From contig CM077011.1 in assembly GCA_039090855.1 (NCBI GenBank), forward strand, positions 41,001,501-41,065,500: a stretch of 64,000 nt of DNA, in the 5' to 3' direction. The DNA comes from Macrothele yani (Eukaryota; Arthropoda; Arachnida; Araneae; Macrothelidae). A model generated the notes under the pieces. That model worked only from the letters and a program-made list of their open reading frames with translations, ran no database searches and was not told the DNA's origin. Positions 1 through 10,853 of this stretch are shown one piece after another. Each line of letters begins with the position of its first letter. The stretch's first letter is position 1. A program made the translations under genes and the position numbers.

Positions 1-469
1 ATTTTTTGAATACTGGCATTGTCATGATGGAAAACCTTTGATAAGCCTGTTTTTGGAACTCATCTCCTTAAACATTTTGAGAAAAACAGTCTTAGGGTAG
101 CAATCGCTATTTTCCCACATTTCTTGATAAGCCTGTTGAAACCATGATAAGCTTGCTGTTGAAACTCTGTTCTTTCATCTTATTAATCATTTTGGGCAAA
201 ACACTGTTAGTATAGTATCTGCGATTTTTCTACATTTCCTGATAAGCCTGTTGAGCCCTTAATAAGCCTGTTGTTCGACTCTGCTGCTTCATCATCCTTA
301 ACCAGTACGAGCCAGATAATGTTAATGTAGTATTGGCTATTAATCCAGATTTCTTGATATGTTTGATGTCTCTTGTTGGACTCTGGTCCTTCATCTCCTT
401 AACCATTTTGGACAAACAGTGTTGATGTGGTATTACCTGCATTTTTTGATAAGCCTGTTAAACCTTTTA
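1..469. repeat. ~110-bp minisatellite (GATAAGCCTG family)
   Basis: Diverged tandem units share the block GATAAGCCTGTTG, a run resembling CTCCTTAACCATTTTG, and an ACAGTGTT block. Anchors fall near 40, 125, 239, 355 and 447. The array resumes at about 924-1006 after the dispersed repeat, and diverged traces continue after the mariner at about 2565-2640. So one array has been split by two later insertions. Non-coding; short reading frames through it are shadows. Confidence 0.8.
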
Positions 470-918
470 TAGCGTAAAAGTCTTTTCTACTTCTACGTTG
501 TTTTAACACATCAACTTACTAAGAAATAGTTCCTAAATGAAAGAAACCTTAACGACCAGACGAAACATGTAAATAACAGAAGTCAACTTACGGAAAAGAT
601 GCTTTATTTAGGATGTAGCACACACATCGTAACATAGCATATTGTAGTGAACGCTCCACACACCACACATTATCACAACACTCCTATCATTAATCAGTTT
701 ACAACCCAACGCTCTTAAGCAATAGATCAGTCGTCGTTTTTATCTCTTGTTCTTATCAAAACTCAGGCATACGTCACGTGCATTCAACCTCAATTGTGTT
801 GCCAAACGTATTCGTTTTAAGAGAAAGATATCACGTTAAGAGTGAAGAATAGCAGAATAAACTCAAGATTTACATAGGGAAAGAAACTAAAAAGGAAAGT
901 TAATTTAGAATATACGTC
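470..918 (+). mobile_element. Dispersed repeat A, copy 1 (~447 bp, unclassified)
   Basis: The same ~447-bp sequence recurs at 4580-5012 in the same orientation. Shared blocks include AATAGTTCCTAAAT, CATACGTCACGTGCATTC and GATTTACATAGGGAAAG. It ends with GAATATACGTCACAC in both copies. It interrupts the minisatellite, so it behaves as an inserted mobile repeat. I see no coding capacity, no tRNA boxes and no clear terminal inverted repeats. It could be a non-autonomous DNA element or a solo terminal repeat. Confidence 0.7.
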
Positions 919-1383
919 ACACTTTGATAAGCCTGTTGTTGGGCTCTTGCTCTTTTATCTCTTTTTTAGTCAAAACGGTGTTGGTATAGTTGTGGCCTTT
1001 TATCTACTGGATGATTCAAAAAGGATTTTACAATTTTGAAAGCGTGTAGAAATGTATTCGGAATACTTACAAAATTTTGGTGGCTTTAATCTACAGCGAA
1101 ACACATCAAGTTTTACCTCATGTAGTGCTAAGCACCGAATTTCGTAACCGCGACTGCCAGCGGCGTGCATTTCAAAATGGCTGCTTTCACAAATGCGCAG
1201 CGTGCTCGTTGTTTGTATTGTTTTAAAGAAACGAAATCCGCGGAAATTTCGCGCACAGTACCGTAGGAATTCTCCCACTAGACCTACAATTTACTTCTAG
1301 TAAAAGAACTTTACTGAGACTGGTTGTTCTGTTCGCTATAAGAAATCCCCTAGTTGCCAGCATGTTTCGGTTGCTGTCCTGGA

Positions 1384-2440
1384 ACAAGTGAAAGACAGCT
1401 TCGTTCGTAGTCCCACGAAATCAATGCTACGTGCATCTCGTGAAATCGGCATTTCACAGTCAAAGGTTTGGCGAGTATACCAAAACGATTGCACTTTAAA
1501 CCATGCAAATTTACTATGGTTCAAGAAATTAGTAGCGCAGATGGCATGGCTCGTCGGGAATTCTGTGCGAAATGCTGCATCGGACAGAGGAAGACGGGAA
1601 ATTCCTGGACTACATAATCTTTTTATTTTTTTTTTTTTTTTATTGGAGGTTTAACGACCACCGTGAGCAACTCAATGGGCTATAAGCAGTCGCCCGTCCC
1701 TAATATAGGGTCACTGGTTCCAGGGAAGGGAGAGAGCCAGTGCCGTAAGACAAACACAACATCCATGTCTGACCGGGATTCGAACCCGGACCTCTTACGG
1801 ACGAATGATCAGAGGCCAGCGCCTAAGACCACTGCGCCACCGGGGCGACACATAATCTTCACTGATGAGTTGAAATTTCATGTCAGTATTAAGGTTAACA
1901 TACACAACTGCAAGATTTGGTGCGCTAAAAACCCACGTGATTCTCTGGAACGTGTTTATGACAGCCCAAATGTGAATATGTTTTACACAACTACAATTGG
2001 CAAACATACGGTTTACGGCCCCTTCATTTTTCATGAGAAAACAAACAACGGTAACATGTTCTCGAAAATTATCTTATTCCACATTTGGACAATGATGAAC
2101 AAGAAAGACCGATTTACTTTCAACAAGACGGTTGAAAGTCAATGTGTCCTTCTGGGTCCGGGATTTTCTCAATAAACGTTTCCCAGGTAGGTGGATTGGT
2201 CGAGCAAGGCCAATAGCATGGTCACCTTGTTCTCTAGACTTGACACCTTCGATTTTTTCCTATGGGGTTTCATTAACGATTGAGTGTTTGATATTTAAAG
2301 AAATGTCGCTGAATTCAAAGCTCGAATCACCACCGCAGTTGCAGAAGTGACAAAAGATATGCTGCTTCGAGTTCGGAAAGAAATTGACTTCAGGGGCGAT
2401 ATCTACCACATCACCAATGGCAGCCACATCGAAACAAAAT
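1384..2440 (+). pseudogene. Mariner-type transposase remnant, interrupted by a SINE
   Basis: The N-terminal part reads VKDSFVRSPTKSMLRASREI, the helix-turn-helix style of mariner relatives often found with DUF4817-type proteins. After the SINE (1622-1849) the frame resumes with FTDELKFHVSIKVNIHN (first catalytic Asp region), then GPFIFHEKT, then RWIGRARPI followed by a decayed SPDLTP-like stretch (CSLDLTPS), and ends near TNGSHIE. Frame changes and the SINE make it non-functional. The enzyme would have catalysed TA-targeted cut-and-paste transposition in the nucleus. The family call is firm; the exact subfamily is from memory of similar proteins. Confidence 0.82.
1622..1849 (-). mobile_element. 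SINE-1 copy inside the mariner transposase
   Basis: A tRNA-derived SINE in reverse orientation. The poly-T lies at the left, and the tRNA-like head (box B as CGGATTCGAACCCGG-like sequence; box A near CACTGCGCCAC) lies at the right. It is flanked by a 10-bp duplication ACATAATCTT (1612-1621 and 1850-1859). Its insertion is younger than the mariner it breaks. Nine related copies occur in the window. Confidence 0.93.
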
Positions 2441-2640
2441 GACGATGTGGGATATGCCTTGATGTGTTTTGCTATAGATTAACGCTTCAAAAAAATCTGC
2501 AATTATTTTGAATAAATTTCTGTACGCTTTCAAAGTTGTAAAGTCATTTTTGAATCACCCTGTACATTTTTTCAGGTAAGGCATTTATGGCTTCTACTCC
2601 TTGGGAATGGAATCTCCTTCCTTGAGAGAAAGCACTGTCG

Positions 2641-4000
2641 GTGAATTTGGGGACGTGTTTCGTTTTCGGCAATAGAACGTATATAATAGGCTACGTCTGT
2701 CCCTTCCGCTCTGATATCATTCAGTACTTGCAGCGCCATCTGCTTTTATGCGGTGGCCTAAATCGGAACTTAGTTCACCGTTATGGTACGATACGTAAAA
2801 TCATGAAGAAATCCCGGCAAATAAAATAAAGTTAGTAAGAATAATGACTTCATCTGTAGCAACACGCAAGTGCTCGAACAACCATCTGCGACGTTTGTTC
2901 TATTACGTAGGTGTTATGTCGTGTTTTATTTCATTCTCTTCGCATTGCAGAGTAATTTCATAAAAAGGAATAAAACTGCAGAATAAAATTAATATCATTT
3001 GAATTACCTACATTTTTATATTATAGGTTTTTTAACGTACTGCGACTGTCATATGACGGCTTAAAATCTATTAACCTAAGTACTGGGCTTCTGTCGTGGA
3101 AATATTGAATGGAAATATTACAAAAAATTTTTGTTTGTGACCTATCTTATAGACTGCAGAGCCCATTAATAATTCAACAGCTTATCATAGTTATGTATAT
3201 GTATTTTACGATTCGTGTTATAAAAATTTCAGTCACACCTTTTTAACCCGTCAGCATAGACCCTGCCATGCACAAGCTCATAGCCTGTGCATTCACGGGC
3301 TATGAGCTTGTTCAAACATAGTTGCCATCTTTCTGGGAGCTATATAGCAATCAAACAACATTTCAACAAAGTGACGATGTCTGTGGTGTCCATTTCAACC
3401 ACTGTGGCAAACTTCTGTACAGAACATCAGTCAGAAGCCACACCAATAAAGTTCCGCCTTTGAAAAGATAATGTATCTGTACAACAAGGAGAATTATCAC
3501 GATTTCAAAGGCATACAGGCCTTAATTGTTTTTCAGGTTAAATCATAAGACATTCTTTCGATTTCTTGTAATGTATGTAAATATGTACAGTATGTGCGCG
3601 TGTTGTTTTTAATAAATCTCCCACAATGTAAGTTATCTTTTCTATTGGTGGGTGGGACATGCACTGTGCAGACAAATGTATTCGCACACCTACACATCTT
3701 ACTATACAAAAGGCAAGACTTGCGATGACGTGGATCTATTTTTAACCGTGAAGAAACAACTACGTACTCTGTTTAACAGAAGAAGACGAACATTTATATT
3801 CCGGTGTTCATACCGTGATATCAGTAACCGTTCCTGTCTCATGTTTTGTTTACATCTTTTTGTTTCGTTCGAAGTTAGAGGTTGGGGGGGCGATGGAAGT
3901 GAAAGCACACAGTTGTAGGTTGTAAGACGTTTTACTTTACCGGCGCTGAGTAAGGCAAGGACGAACGTTACTGTCCTACGCAAACTTGATTGTTGTTTCA
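2641..4000. other. No gene recognised; contains a hairpin
   Basis: AT-rich sequence with short reading frames that show no family signature. Around 3268-3312 lies a near-perfect inverted repeat with ACAAGCTCATAGCC on one side and GGCTATGAGCTTGT on the other, 17-bp stem, short loop. The two overlapping frames at about 3652-4001 on opposite strands have no recognisable domain and I do not call them genes. Confidence 0.5.
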
Positions 4001-4010
4001 AACCTAGATT

Positions 4011-4556
4011 ATGCCGCGTAAAAAAAGAAAGATACCTCTTTCATTAGATGAAGAGATTGAAGCTAAACTTCGCAAAGCCGATTATGATCGAGCAAGGCGG
4101 CAACAACGCACTGCAGTCGAAAGACAAGAAGTTAACCGCAGCGTTGCCGAACATGTTAGAAAAAACAGACAAAACTCCAGTGCAGTTGAAAGAAATACTG
4201 ATACTCAACGTTCCTGTGATCGTCGAAGTAATATGACGCCGTAACGTATTGAAGCTGAATCTCAGCGCATGAGAAATGTTCATATTGCAGAATATGACTT
4301 CCGAACAAATGAAAGAACGAAGCGCTCGAGAGGTTCAGAGGCAATTAACGAACTGACGATAACAAAGAAAGGTTACAGGTCATGTGGCTTGAAACGTTAT
4401 ACACGATGAAAACACTGTAGTGAGACACTCACGTGGCAGAAACTCTTCAGCAAATTTGTGAATTTTGTAAAGCCAATCACTTTCCTGGAGCTGGACTTTC
4501 AAGTCGTATATTTTCTAAATGTTGCTCAAAAGGAGGAGTAAATTGAGATTACATTC
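4011..4556 (+). pseudogene. Helitron-type Rep/helicase N-terminal fragment
   Basis: It opens with MPRKKRKIPLS and a charged, Arg-rich region with repeated RQQRTAVERQE / RNSSAVER style segments, typical of the N-termini of Helitron proteins. A TAA at 4242 breaks the frame. Further on, a different frame encodes CEFCKANHFP and then SKCCSKGGVN, the Cys-pair and CC-x2-G pattern that precedes the Rep domain in animal Helitrons. Nothing downstream resembles the HUH Rep or helicase motifs; dispersed repeat A follows. So this is a 5' remnant of a rolling-circle transposon gene. The call rests on motif pattern, not on a search. Confidence 0.62.
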
Positions 4557-4579
4557 GCACTTCCTCATTAATTGAACAA

Positions 4580-5012
4580 CTATAACGTAAATGTATTTTC
4601 GTACTGATACGTTATTTTAAAAACATAACCATATGATGAAATAGTTCCTAAATTAAACCTTAACGGCCAGACGAAACATTTACACAGAAGTCAAACTTAC
4701 GAAAATGATGCTTTATTTCTCCAGCACAGATATAGCACTTCACGATAGTATAGAAATCACGTAACACAAATCAACCACCAACATTCCACCACGCTCCACA
4801 ATAAACTGTTGTATCGTAGTTTATATCTCTGGTTCTTATCTCATAACAGGCATACGTCACGTGCATTCTACCTCAATTATGTTGCCAACATTATTCGTTT
4901 GAGAGAAAAGATATCACGTTAAGTGTGAAGTATAACTGAGAACAAACTCAAGATTTACATAGGGAAAGAAACTAAAAAGGAAAGTTAATTTAGAATATAC
5001 GTCACACAACTT
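4580..5012 (+). mobile_element. Dispersed repeat A, copy 2
   Basis: Second copy of the repeat at 470-918, with scattered substitutions and small indels (for example GCACAGATATAGCAC against GGATGTAGCACACAC). Both copies stop at the same point, CGTCACAC. It abuts the Helitron remnant on its left. Confidence 0.7.
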
Positions 5013-6255
5013 ATGAACTCTTAGCATGAACATTCAAAAAACTTTACGGCTAACATACGGTCAATTAATAGTTATCTTGCATTTGCATTGATGGGAACAC
5101 AAATGGCTCCTCCACCAGATTATGGGTCTTAGAATAAATGGATGTCTCAATGCACACTCGTTATTTACGGTGACTCAGCAAAAGATAATAATAAAAGCTT
5201 GAAAAGCAATAAGTGATTTCTAGAACCCGTTGAATTCATATCTCAACGGCTTTACAGCTAGTATGCAAATAAACGTGCATTTGCAGAACGAGACTAGCAC
5301 GCGCTGGTTGTGTTGGGTGCTGCATATAAAGAGAAGCATTGGTACACCTGTTAAACCGTATTAGGGGCGACTATGCGGTGCGGAGTGGATCTGAAGTACT
5401 TTGAAAGAGCCATGGCACGGCTAATTGCGATCATCAACTGTAACTGTTAACTGCTCAAGAATCTGTCACTTCGGCAATCTCTACGGGAATTCGAGCCCAA
5501 GAAAAATGCCACTTTTCGCCGCCTGAGGGTGTAGAAGCCAACCTCAGTCGGTCATTTTTTGGCTGATCGTCATTAATTTCTCGTTATGTTTCTTAGAAGT
5601 ACAGTTTAAAGATAGCTAAGAATTTTAAAAGTTTTCATATTTATTACCTTTGAAAGAAGGCTGTGTTGTGTGGCTGCGTTCTGTTGGCCGAAATCATGGC
5701 AATTTGTTGGGCCATAATTTTGACCAGTAGTTCCATGTTTGAAAAATATGTTAATACACACTTTTAACCCCAGAACATTCTGTTCAAAATTCTGTGGAAG
5801 TGGTTGCAATACATTTCAGTGTCAGAATTTGTATTCTATATAATTCTAATGTCGGAATTTAAAATCTAAATAAATATTCTGAACAATTGTTTTGCATAAC
5901 GAGTTCTGTTTAAAGTGTGATATTTGCCCCAAAATTTTCTAAGTGATTCTCATAAGGTATTCCATGGTTTCTATTAACATCTTTAATGGGAGTTTAATGT
6001 TTGAATTGTATGTACATATAAACTACGGGCGACAAGAGTCGTTAGGGGTTGGCATTCAGCGCCACTGTGGCAGAAATATGAAACATTGGCTGTACATTGA
6101 CGGATAACGACTGACAGAGCCTTGAGCAGTAACATCAACAGCTGATGATCCCAGTTAGGCGTGGTCATGGTGGTTGGCTGCCAGCTGAGAAAGTAAAATT
6201 GCTCACTCCGTTTCCATCTAAATAATTTTATAGTTTTACTGAGATCCCACCACGT
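5013..6255. other. No feature recognised
   Basis: About 1.2 kb of unique-looking, AT-rich sequence on both strands with only short reading frames lacking motifs. I see no tRNA boxes, no tandem structure and no terminal repeats. Confidence 0.5.
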
Positions 6256-6261
6256 TAAGTA

Positions 6262-6654
6262 AGATTGCTAACTATTTATTATAATAATAATAATAAAATT
6301 ATCATAGTGAACTATTTCACCTATTTGGGTGTAACACTACAGCATAACTTAAAATGTGATCGACATATAGAACATACTATTAATAAAATCTCTAGAAACA
6401 TAGGAGTAGTTAGCCGAGTGCTTAATAATCTAACTTATAAAACCTTCAAATTGTCATACTACACCCTTGTGCATACACATTTTAACTATTGTCTATCCTG
6501 TTGGGGACAAGTAACACAAACTGATATTAAAAAACTCCATGTACTCCATAATAAATTTATTAGATTATTGGACTTTAAACTCCACACTAATACTAATAAT
6601 ATACATTATCCAAATATTTACAATTACTTCCACACTTCCCTGGTACAGTATTTG
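6262..6654 (+). pseudogene. Non-LTR retrotransposon RT C-terminal fragment
   Basis: A 130-residue reading frame containing VNYFTYLGVTLQHNLKCD, then HIEHTINKISRN, YTLVHTHFNYCLSCWG and LHVLHNKFIRLL. This is the order seen after the catalytic RT domain of Jockey/CR1-like LINEs: the YLG block, the helix, the H-x2-NY-C-x2-WG block and the L-x2-QNK-IRL block. The catalytic YADD region is missing upstream, so the copy is truncated. It is cut on its right at about 6654 by a Tc1 element. Clade assignment is uncertain. Confidence 0.85.
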
Positions 6655-6685
6655 TAGGTGCAGGATCTTGGGTGCGAATGGACTT

Positions 6686-8490
6686 TTACACCACGTCCCA
6701 TAAGTGCTCTATTGGCTTGATGTCAGGCGAACGTGGTGGCCACACCATTCTTCGGAAATAACCAGAATGCTCCTCAAACAAATTTTGGACAACTTGAGCC
6801 CGACGACATGGTTCATTGTCCGTCTGTAAAATCCCATCGTTGTTGAGGTACATGAAGTCAATGAAGGACTGCAAACGGTAACCCAGCAGTGCAGCAAAGC
6901 GTTTACCGTTTAATGACGTGTTTACGACGACGAAAGAACCCAAACCGTGCCACGTAAAGACACCCCACGCATGTATGGAACTACCACCTGCATGCGCAGT
7001 GCCTTGTTGGTCCATGACCTCATGTGGTCTGCACCACACCCGAACCCTACCATCAGCTCGTAAAAACTGGCAGCGTGACTCATCGGACCACGCAACATGC
7101 TTCCAGTCTTTCAGGGTCTACTCACCGTGTTCACGAGCCCAGATGAGACTCTGTCTCCGATGTCGTGGTGTTAACAAACGTACTCTGGTAGGTCTTCTGC
7201 TCCCATACCCAATGGACGCTAAATTACGCTGCACTGACCTGATGTATACATGGTAATTGTAAACCCCTTCAACAAAGCAAGAGAAGTGATAGTACACATC
7301 AAGACGAACAATATTTGCAATGGAACCTAGGGCCGCCTTCCACTCCTAGTGCCACAAAAGAGTCAAGTTACATATGCACATTGAGCCTTCAAGAGTGAAA
7401 ACAAAGAGACGTACCTAATTTATGAGTTGCACAATTTCAATCGCATCAGAGAAAGACTGAGAGGAGCTGCTCAAACTGGCGTCCAAGGGCGTCGTTGCAC
7501 AGCCCACACTGGAGAATGAGGGACTGTCGCACCCTCTCGTAGACTCCCGTTGTGGTGTTGATCTTGTCCGCAGCAACCGCGATTCACAAGACGAGATCTT
7601 CCAGGAAGTCAACAGGTGTCTCGTACACCAATGTTTACATGCGCCTCCAGAAGAACAAGACCAGTGGATTAAGGTCCGGAGAGCGTGGAGGCCAAACCAC
7701 AGGTCCACTGCCTAGGATATGTCGCACTTAGGAAGTACCTGACCTCGGTGGCAAAGTGTGCTGGGGCCCCATCATGCAAAAACCACATGCCCTTCTGTGT
7801 GGTGAGCGGAACATCCTGCAACAGACAAGAAGCACTTGCTTCAGTAACACATGGTACGCTGCGCCGGTCAGATTCTCATGTCATGTTCGCACGGTAATAT
7901 CGCTGAACGGGTTCGGGTGCGTTTTTAAATGTTGTGCTCCTCATCGTCTATGCACGGGTTCACCTCACCTGATTTGCATCTTGTGCTTCTCATGCACCGG
8001 TTGGAACTCCGTATGCCGACTGGACGTTTTTCGAACGTGCTCCTTTCTGGCACTAGGAGTGGAATGCGGCCCTAGATTCCATTGCAAATATTGTTCGTCT
8101 TGATGTGTACTATCATCCATCTTGTTTTGTTAAAGGACTTTACAATCACCCTGCATATCCTTTTGTATCTCCTGCATTAAATGTGAATGTTATTTGAGCC
8201 AGTGTCGTTTGTCTACTAGCATGGACATTCCTGGTCAGACGCCGCTGGTCACGGTCATTCAGCACCCGTGGTTGGCCACTGCGCTGTTCACGGTGGGTGA
8301 TAATGCCTTCCACACGAGGTATTCTCGGTACACACGTGACACCATGGATCGAGGAATGTTGAATGTTCGCACAACTTCAGAAATTGAGTTTCCCATCCTT
8401 CTGGCTCCCACTACCATGCGTCGTTCAAACTCCGATAACTCACGTCGGCTTGCCGTAATCCTACTGGTGGTTGTTCAACCTGACTCATGA
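6686..8490 (-). pseudogene. Tc1 transposase, split by an insertion
   Basis: N-terminal piece (about 8490-8160): LSEFERRMVVGARRMGNSIS and RTFNIPRSMVSRVYREY, the paired-type DNA-binding domain. C-terminal piece (7245-6686): WKHVAWSDESR (first Asp), VFTWHGLGSFVVVNTSLNG, a decayed second-Asp region reading QTDNEPCRRAQVV, then RSPDIKPIEHLWDVV with the catalytic Glu. The two halves are separated by the 909-bp mariner at 7247-8155. It is non-functional because of the insertion, frame breaks and loss of the 3' end. Confidence 0.85.
7247..8155 (-). mobile_element. Internally deleted mariner with >100-bp TIRs
   Basis: The first and last ~115 bp are inverted copies, sharing GATAGTACACATCAAGACGA and TTTGCAATGGAA. 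TA flanks both sides (7245-7246 and 8156-8157). It holds only a C-terminal transposase piece on the reverse strand: MWFLHDGAPAHFATEVRYFL (second Asp) and RQWTGLWFGLHAL. At 909 bp, with most of the coding region gone, it is on the way to becoming a MITE. It sits in the Tc1 transposase above. Confidence 0.9.
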
Positions 8491-8639
8491 GATTACACCG
8501 GGCAACTGATAAAAATCGTGGCATGCGTCGAAGCCTTTATATGACGGTTGCGCCAATTAAAAATGTTGACACTGTTATCCCATGACTTTTGGCACTTCAG
8601 TGTACATTGAAAACAGAAATATGCCCTTACACCCACACG

Positions 8640-8945
8640 GTACACAAAAAAAAATTTAAATCAATATTTTAGGAGAAGAAACGTATTAGGTCAGATGTGG
8701 TTTACAATTGCGCCCCCTAGAGAGAAAAATGTTAATTTTTAAAAAGAAATTATAATCAAAATGATCGTTTTAAAGGGTATCAAATGAGAAAATATTTTTT
8801 TAATTTTGAGTTTTGGACGAAATGAGATGGAGTAAATATATTTTTATTTCTGTAGTATCTGCATTAACGCCCTCTAACGGCGAAGTAAGGAATCTAAAAA
8901 ATACTAGACGGCAAGGAGCATCGTTTCCATAGTTCACCTTCCCAA
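8640..8945 (-). repeat. Two reverse copies of the CTCF-like-motif repeat
   Basis: On the reverse strand, TCTCTAGGGGGCGCA (8709-8723) and CCGTTAGAGGGCGTTA (about 8865-8880) lie ~157 bp apart. They match the core and spacing of the array at 49.4-50.4 kb. Diverged and short. Confidence 0.5.
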
Positions 8946-8953
8946 TGCAAATA

Positions 8954-10130
8954 GAGAAGGTGGGTCAAAAGTTTGGCAATATTTGGATCACTTCATGTCT
9001 TCATATATGTACCTTTACGTATAGGCCATCGGGCTTCATTGTCTTTCTCCATCAGTCTGCCAGTTCTTCGATTCCGTGGCGCTACCAGTTCTTGTCCTTC
9101 AAGGCGAAGAACTCCTTCACCTCAGCTGCCACCTCCTCCTGATTCTTGAAGTGCCGCCCGCGAAGGAAGTCGGCCATGGACAGGAACAAGCAATAATCCG
9201 AAGGGAAAAGGTCCGGATTATATGTCGGTGTGGCATCAATTCGATGCCCTCAAGTTCCTGAAGTTTTCCCGGGTCGTTCAACGCGGTATGAGGCCGAGCG
9301 TTGTCCTACTGTAGGAGAGAGCGCTTTCTGTTCACCGGTGTCGGATACTTCTCGTCGAAAACGGCATATATCTGCTCCAGCTGTTCAGAGTAGAGGTTGG
9401 CGTTGATGGTCCGACCGTCTGGAATCAATTTGTAATGAATCCATTGCAAATCCCCTCGAAATTCCACCAGACGGAGAGCATCAACTTGTGCTCGAAGTGC
9501 CTACGTTTGACAACAAGTTCATGAAGCTGGTCCGGGCTCAACCACTGCCGTTGTGTGTTAGGATATAGGGAAATAGACCCACTTTTCATCGCACGTAACA
9601 ATTCTCTTGATGAAACATACATTGCGTAGATTTTCTAGGAGTTTCGTGCAACTCGCCTGATAATAGTGCCAACTCGCCTGATAATCTCCGAGTGCTGATT
9701 GTCGGATTAGCCTCTACGGCCTGGCGCACGGTCTCCGAATCTACGGTTCTCGGCCTACCTGATCTTGGCTGATCGTCGAGGTTTCTGTCACCTGAGCAAA
9801 ATTTCATGAACCATCTGGTTTCGGTGCTGTGGTCCACGGAACCTTCCCCATTTTGCCTGACAAATGTTTCGTGTTGCTTGAGCAGCGTTATGGCCGAGTT
9901 CAAACTCGTAAAACAAAAGTTCCTTAATTAGCCGGTTGTGGGTGTTCACCTTTTATGCGTCCCAACGAATGACAGAACGACGAGATGCAGTGCTGTTCAC
10001 AGCAACGACTATTACTTTATATCCCTTCGGACTGACTGCAGTGCGTGACTTGAACTAGTTTAAACACGTGACATACTCGCCGCAGCACATGCGTTTATGC
10101 AAATATGCAAAACTTTCAACTCACCCTCTG
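8954..10130 (-). mobile_element. Mariner element with TIRs and TA duplication
   Basis: The right-end reverse complement begins CAGAGGGTGAGTTGAAAGTT; the left end reads GAGAAGGTGGGTCAAAAGTT. TA lies at 8952-8953 and 10131-10132. The 5' untranslated region contains AACCGGCTAATTA, also present in the partial copy at 37.6-37.8 kb. Length of 1177 bp is near full size for a Mos1-like mariner. Confidence 0.88.
8960..9903 (-). pseudogene. Mariner transposase, frameshifted
   Basis: It starts MNSAITLLKQHETFVRQNGE and runs through RWFMKFCSGDRNLDDQPRSG and RPRTVDSETVRQAVEANPTI, the two helix-turn-helix regions with the linker RPRT typical of mariners. Downstream, in shifted frames, come a VSVWW-like region, IPDGRTINANLYSEQLEQI, then LLLQDNARPHTA with the second Asp. 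A duplicated short segment near 9655-9690 (ACTCGCCTGATAAT occurs twice) and several frame breaks inactivate it. The product would excise and insert at TA. Confidence 0.84.
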
Positions 10131-10336
10131 TAGAATCTTTGAAATCGTGCTAACAGGGGCAGTGATATTGTGTCGATAACACGACATACTGATATCATAA
10201 ACACTTTCAGACATGCGGAAATCAAGAAAGAAGACACCGAGTATTGGGTTGTAAAGAGCACGTCTTTTGAATCCTTTCCCACACGAAACGAATATTTAAA
10301 AAAAAAAATTGTAAAACCTAAAAAGAATAGAATATT

Positions 10337-10562
10337 ATTTATTTATTTATTTTGATTGAAGGTTTAACGACCATCGTGAGCAACTCAATGGGCTATAAGC
10401 AGTCGCCCGTCCCTAATTTAGGGTCACTGGCTTTAGAGAAAGGTGAGAACCAGCGCCATAAGACAAACACAACACCCATGCCCCACCGGGGTTCAAACCC
10501 GGACCCATCTCGGACGAAAGATCAGAAGCCATCGCTTAGACCACTGCGCCACCAGGGCGGCG
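10337..10562 (-). mobile_element. SINE-1 copy
   Basis: Reverse-oriented SINE-1 with the tail (TTATTTATTTATT) at left and tRNA-like head at right. Duplication TAGAATATT at 10328-10336 and 10563-10571. Box B is diverged. Confidence 0.92.
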
Positions 10563-10652
10563 TAGAATATTCAAAGCGAACAGAATATAAATTCTGAATA
10601 TGCTTGTACCACATTCCTGGTCATCCATGTAACTCTCTCAGAAAACTTTAAA
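10563..10652 (+). repeat. ~85-bp direct repeat, copy 1
   Basis: TAGAATATTCAAAGC, then TTCTGAATATGCTTGTACCA and GGTCATCC recur at 12156-12236. The two copies bracket the second SINE-like unit and the Tc1 element at 10854-12079. Confidence 0.75.
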
Positions 10653-10659
10653 ATTTCAT

Positions 10660-10742
10660 CGCCCTGGAGCGAGAATCGAGCCCGCATCTCCCGATTTCCC
10701 TTCGCGTATACTAACGGTTACACCACCCAGGACAATGAAGTT
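10660..10742 (-). repeat. tRNA-like SINE head (second family)
   Basis: The reverse strand reads CCTGGGTGGTGTAACCGTTA (box A region) and later GCGGGCTCGATTCTCG (box B region), about 45 bp apart. It looks like an unprocessed tRNA-like promoter of a short SINE, unrelated to SINE-1. A true tRNA gene is unlikely because the acceptor ends do not pair well. Confidence 0.5.
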
Positions 10743-10853
10743 CCAAGCAACTGAGACTAAGCAAACATATCTTAGGAATCTGAACATCCTCAGTTTTTCG
10801 CTATTCGAAGCAACCCTGCTTCGAATAGTGTTTTGACCCATATGACGAATGTA

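Larger units (their letters stand above)
1007..2562 (+). mobile_element. Mariner-like element with ~43-bp TIRs and TA duplication
   Basis: The left end (1007-1050) and the reverse complement of the right end (2520-2562) share GATTCAAAAA, then TTTACAA, then TTTGAAAGCGT. TA flanks both ends (1005-1006 and 2563-2564). The interior encodes a decayed mariner-type transposase and has been hit by a SINE. At 1556 bp this is close to full length for the group. Confidence 0.88.
6655..8618 (-). mobile_element. Tc1-like element, split by a deleted mariner
   Basis: A reverse-strand Tc1 element. Its 5' TIR lies at the right (about 8583-8612; reverse complement starts TACACTGAAGTGCCAAAAG). Its coding region is interrupted by another element at 7247-8155. 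The 3' end is lost: the transposase stops within the ...DPAPTNT region at 6655, fused to the LINE fragment. Same subfamily as the copy at about 34.5-35.6 kb. Confidence 0.85.

Noticed and set aside
3652..4001. Opposed 88- and 99-residue frames
   Set aside because: No motif on either strand; length is within chance for AT-poor sequence.
5606..6168. Small reverse frames (60-67 residues)
   Set aside because: No family signature or conserved pattern; treated as chance.
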